Source: a bacterium (GTDB taxonomy: Bacteria; Acidobacteriota; Aminicenantia; Aminicenantales; Aminicenantaceae). Taken from it: a DNA stretch of 34,290 nucleotides. Position numbers and translations under genes: made by a program. Below the pieces are notes generated by a model. It was not told the DNA's origin, did not search any database, and saw only the letters and a program-made list of their open reading frames with translations. Below are positions 33,605 to 34,290 of the stretch, one piece after another (the stretch's first letter is position 1; every line of letters begins with the position of its first letter). The stretch is taken from contig JAGXKI010000023.1 in the NCBI GenBank assembly GCA_018335295.1, forward strand, positions 1-34,290, written 5' to 3'.

Positions 33605-34290
33605 ATGTCTAAAATCAAATCCTTTCTTTGGGGTGGGATGTGTTTTTGTGTTTTTACGGCATTCATTTTATTGGTTTTTTCCCCGTTTGGATGCAAAACC
33701 TATGAGTCTTTAAGTAAAGAAAGAAAGAATTCAGTAGAGGGAGGATTGCTCAAAGCGGTCTATTTTAAGGGAGAACGAAGGAAGGAGATGTCTCTCTCTC
33801 AGCGCATGGAGTATTATAATGTCCCTGGAGTCAGCATTGCGGTCCTGGATAAATATAAACTGGAATGGGCCCAAGGATATGGTTACAAAAGCACAAACAA
33901 TGATGATCCGGTGACCCGGGACTCTCTTTTCCAAGCCGGAGCTCTCAGTCAAGCTGTTTCTGCATTGGGATTTCTGGGGGTCCTGGAAAAAAGAGAAGAA
34001 AGTTTAGAGGAAAATGTCAATCATCTATTGAAATCGTGGAAACTTCCTGGAGTCCGGGGAGGAAAGGTGACCCCGAAGGACTTGTTAACCCACAGTGCGG
34101 GTCTCAATGCGATCCGGTATGAAGGATATCTTAAAGGAAAGGATCTCCCTTCCATTCAGCAGGTTTTAACCGGTGAAAAACCAGCTCATTCTCCACCTGT
34201 CCGAATCCAGAGCTCACCAGGCTCTGAAGTCCGGTATTCAGAGGGGGGGTATGCGGTTCTCCAGTTGATGTTGAAGGATTTAGAAGGGAT
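33605..34290 (+). CDS. Serine-hydrolase-fold (beta-lactamase class C/S12) protein lacking the SxxK residues; 3' end outside the window
   Basis: The first 228 codons are visible and the frame is open at the window edge. After a hydrophobic export signal (about 8-30, ending FSPFGC, possibly a non-standard lipoprotein site at Cys30) the sequence follows the class C hydrolase fold. It has YYNVPGVSIAVLD, AQGYGY, DSLFQAGALSQAV, TPKDLLTHSAGLN, and PGSEVRYSEGGYAVLQ. Active relatives have GSxSK in the first motif. Here it reads GALSQ, so the nucleophile is Ala113 and the lysine is Gln116. The second motif has Glu213 where Asn or Gly is usual. It is therefore probably a non-catalytic homologue. GAGGTG lies about five bases before ATG 33605. 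The remainder must be read from adjacent sequence. Confidence 0.85.
   Translation, partial: MSKIKSFLWGGMCFCVFTAFILLVFSPFGCKTYESLSKERKNSVEGGLLKAVYFKGERRKEMSLSQRMEYYNVPGVSIAVLDKYKLEWAQGYGYKSTNNDDPVTRDSLFQAGALSQAVSALGFLGVLEKREESLEENVNHLLKSWKLPGVRGGKVTPKDLLTHSAGLNAIRYEGYLKGKDLPSIQQVLTGEKPAHSPPVRIQSSPGSEVRYSEGGYAVLQLMLKDLEG

Overview
This window looks like a piece of chromosome from an uncultured, moderately low-GC, Gram-negative-type bacterium. It carries single-copy housekeeping genes, many signal peptides, a periplasmic DegP-type protease and a bifunctional penicillin-binding protein. Large secreted S9 peptidases, class C-type serine hydrolases and a FecR/Trp-rich protein occur alongside lon, nrdR, dapF, smc and tmk. 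That mix is reminiscent of candidate phylum Aminicenantes (OP8) or another relative of Acidobacteriota, but no rRNA is present and this placement is only an inference. There is no phage, plasmid, CRISPR array or intact transposon.

Layout. Bases 1-700 hold a tRNA-Gln (minus) with its own promoter and a short hairpin terminator, plus non-coding sequence. Bases 711-6068 (plus) form a tightly packed cluster: YbhN-like membrane protein, nrdR, hsp20, lon and thiL. Bases 6087-8443 (minus) hold htrA/degP followed by dapF with a 4-base ATGA overlap. A thymidylate kinase (plus) then converges on a class A penicillin-binding protein (minus). Bases 11839-13598 (minus) hold a FecR-domain, Trp-repeat protein with a Ser/Arg/Lys-rich tail. 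It has its own terminator and a sigma-54-like promoter. Bases 13719-19826 (minus) are smc, a B12-binding radical SAM enzyme and a histone-deacetylase-family amidohydrolase. A tRNA-Thr follows at 20065.

From 20.4 kb to the right edge the content changes to predicted exported or envelope proteins. These are two paralogous S9 peptidases in opposite orientation, a class C-type serine hydrolase, a DUF4412-like periplasmic protein, a membrane protein of unknown function, a CBM9-like exported protein, and a second serine-hydrolase-fold protein cut by the window edge. That last protein has lost both residues of the SxxK catalytic motif. A small Mth938-domain protein, an EamA transporter and a charged coiled-coil protein sit among them. 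I read this half as a peptide-processing and envelope-associated accessory region, which is an inference from content only.

The most interesting signals are: the serine-hydrolase pseudoenzyme at the right edge; the sigma-54-like promoter with an upstream inverted repeat in front of the FecR/Trp-repeat/SR-tail protein; the three matching charged insertions in the twin S9 peptidases; a family of intergenic repeats containing TGTCCCCA; and several perfect inverted repeats (634-686, 20205-20222, 20063-20160).
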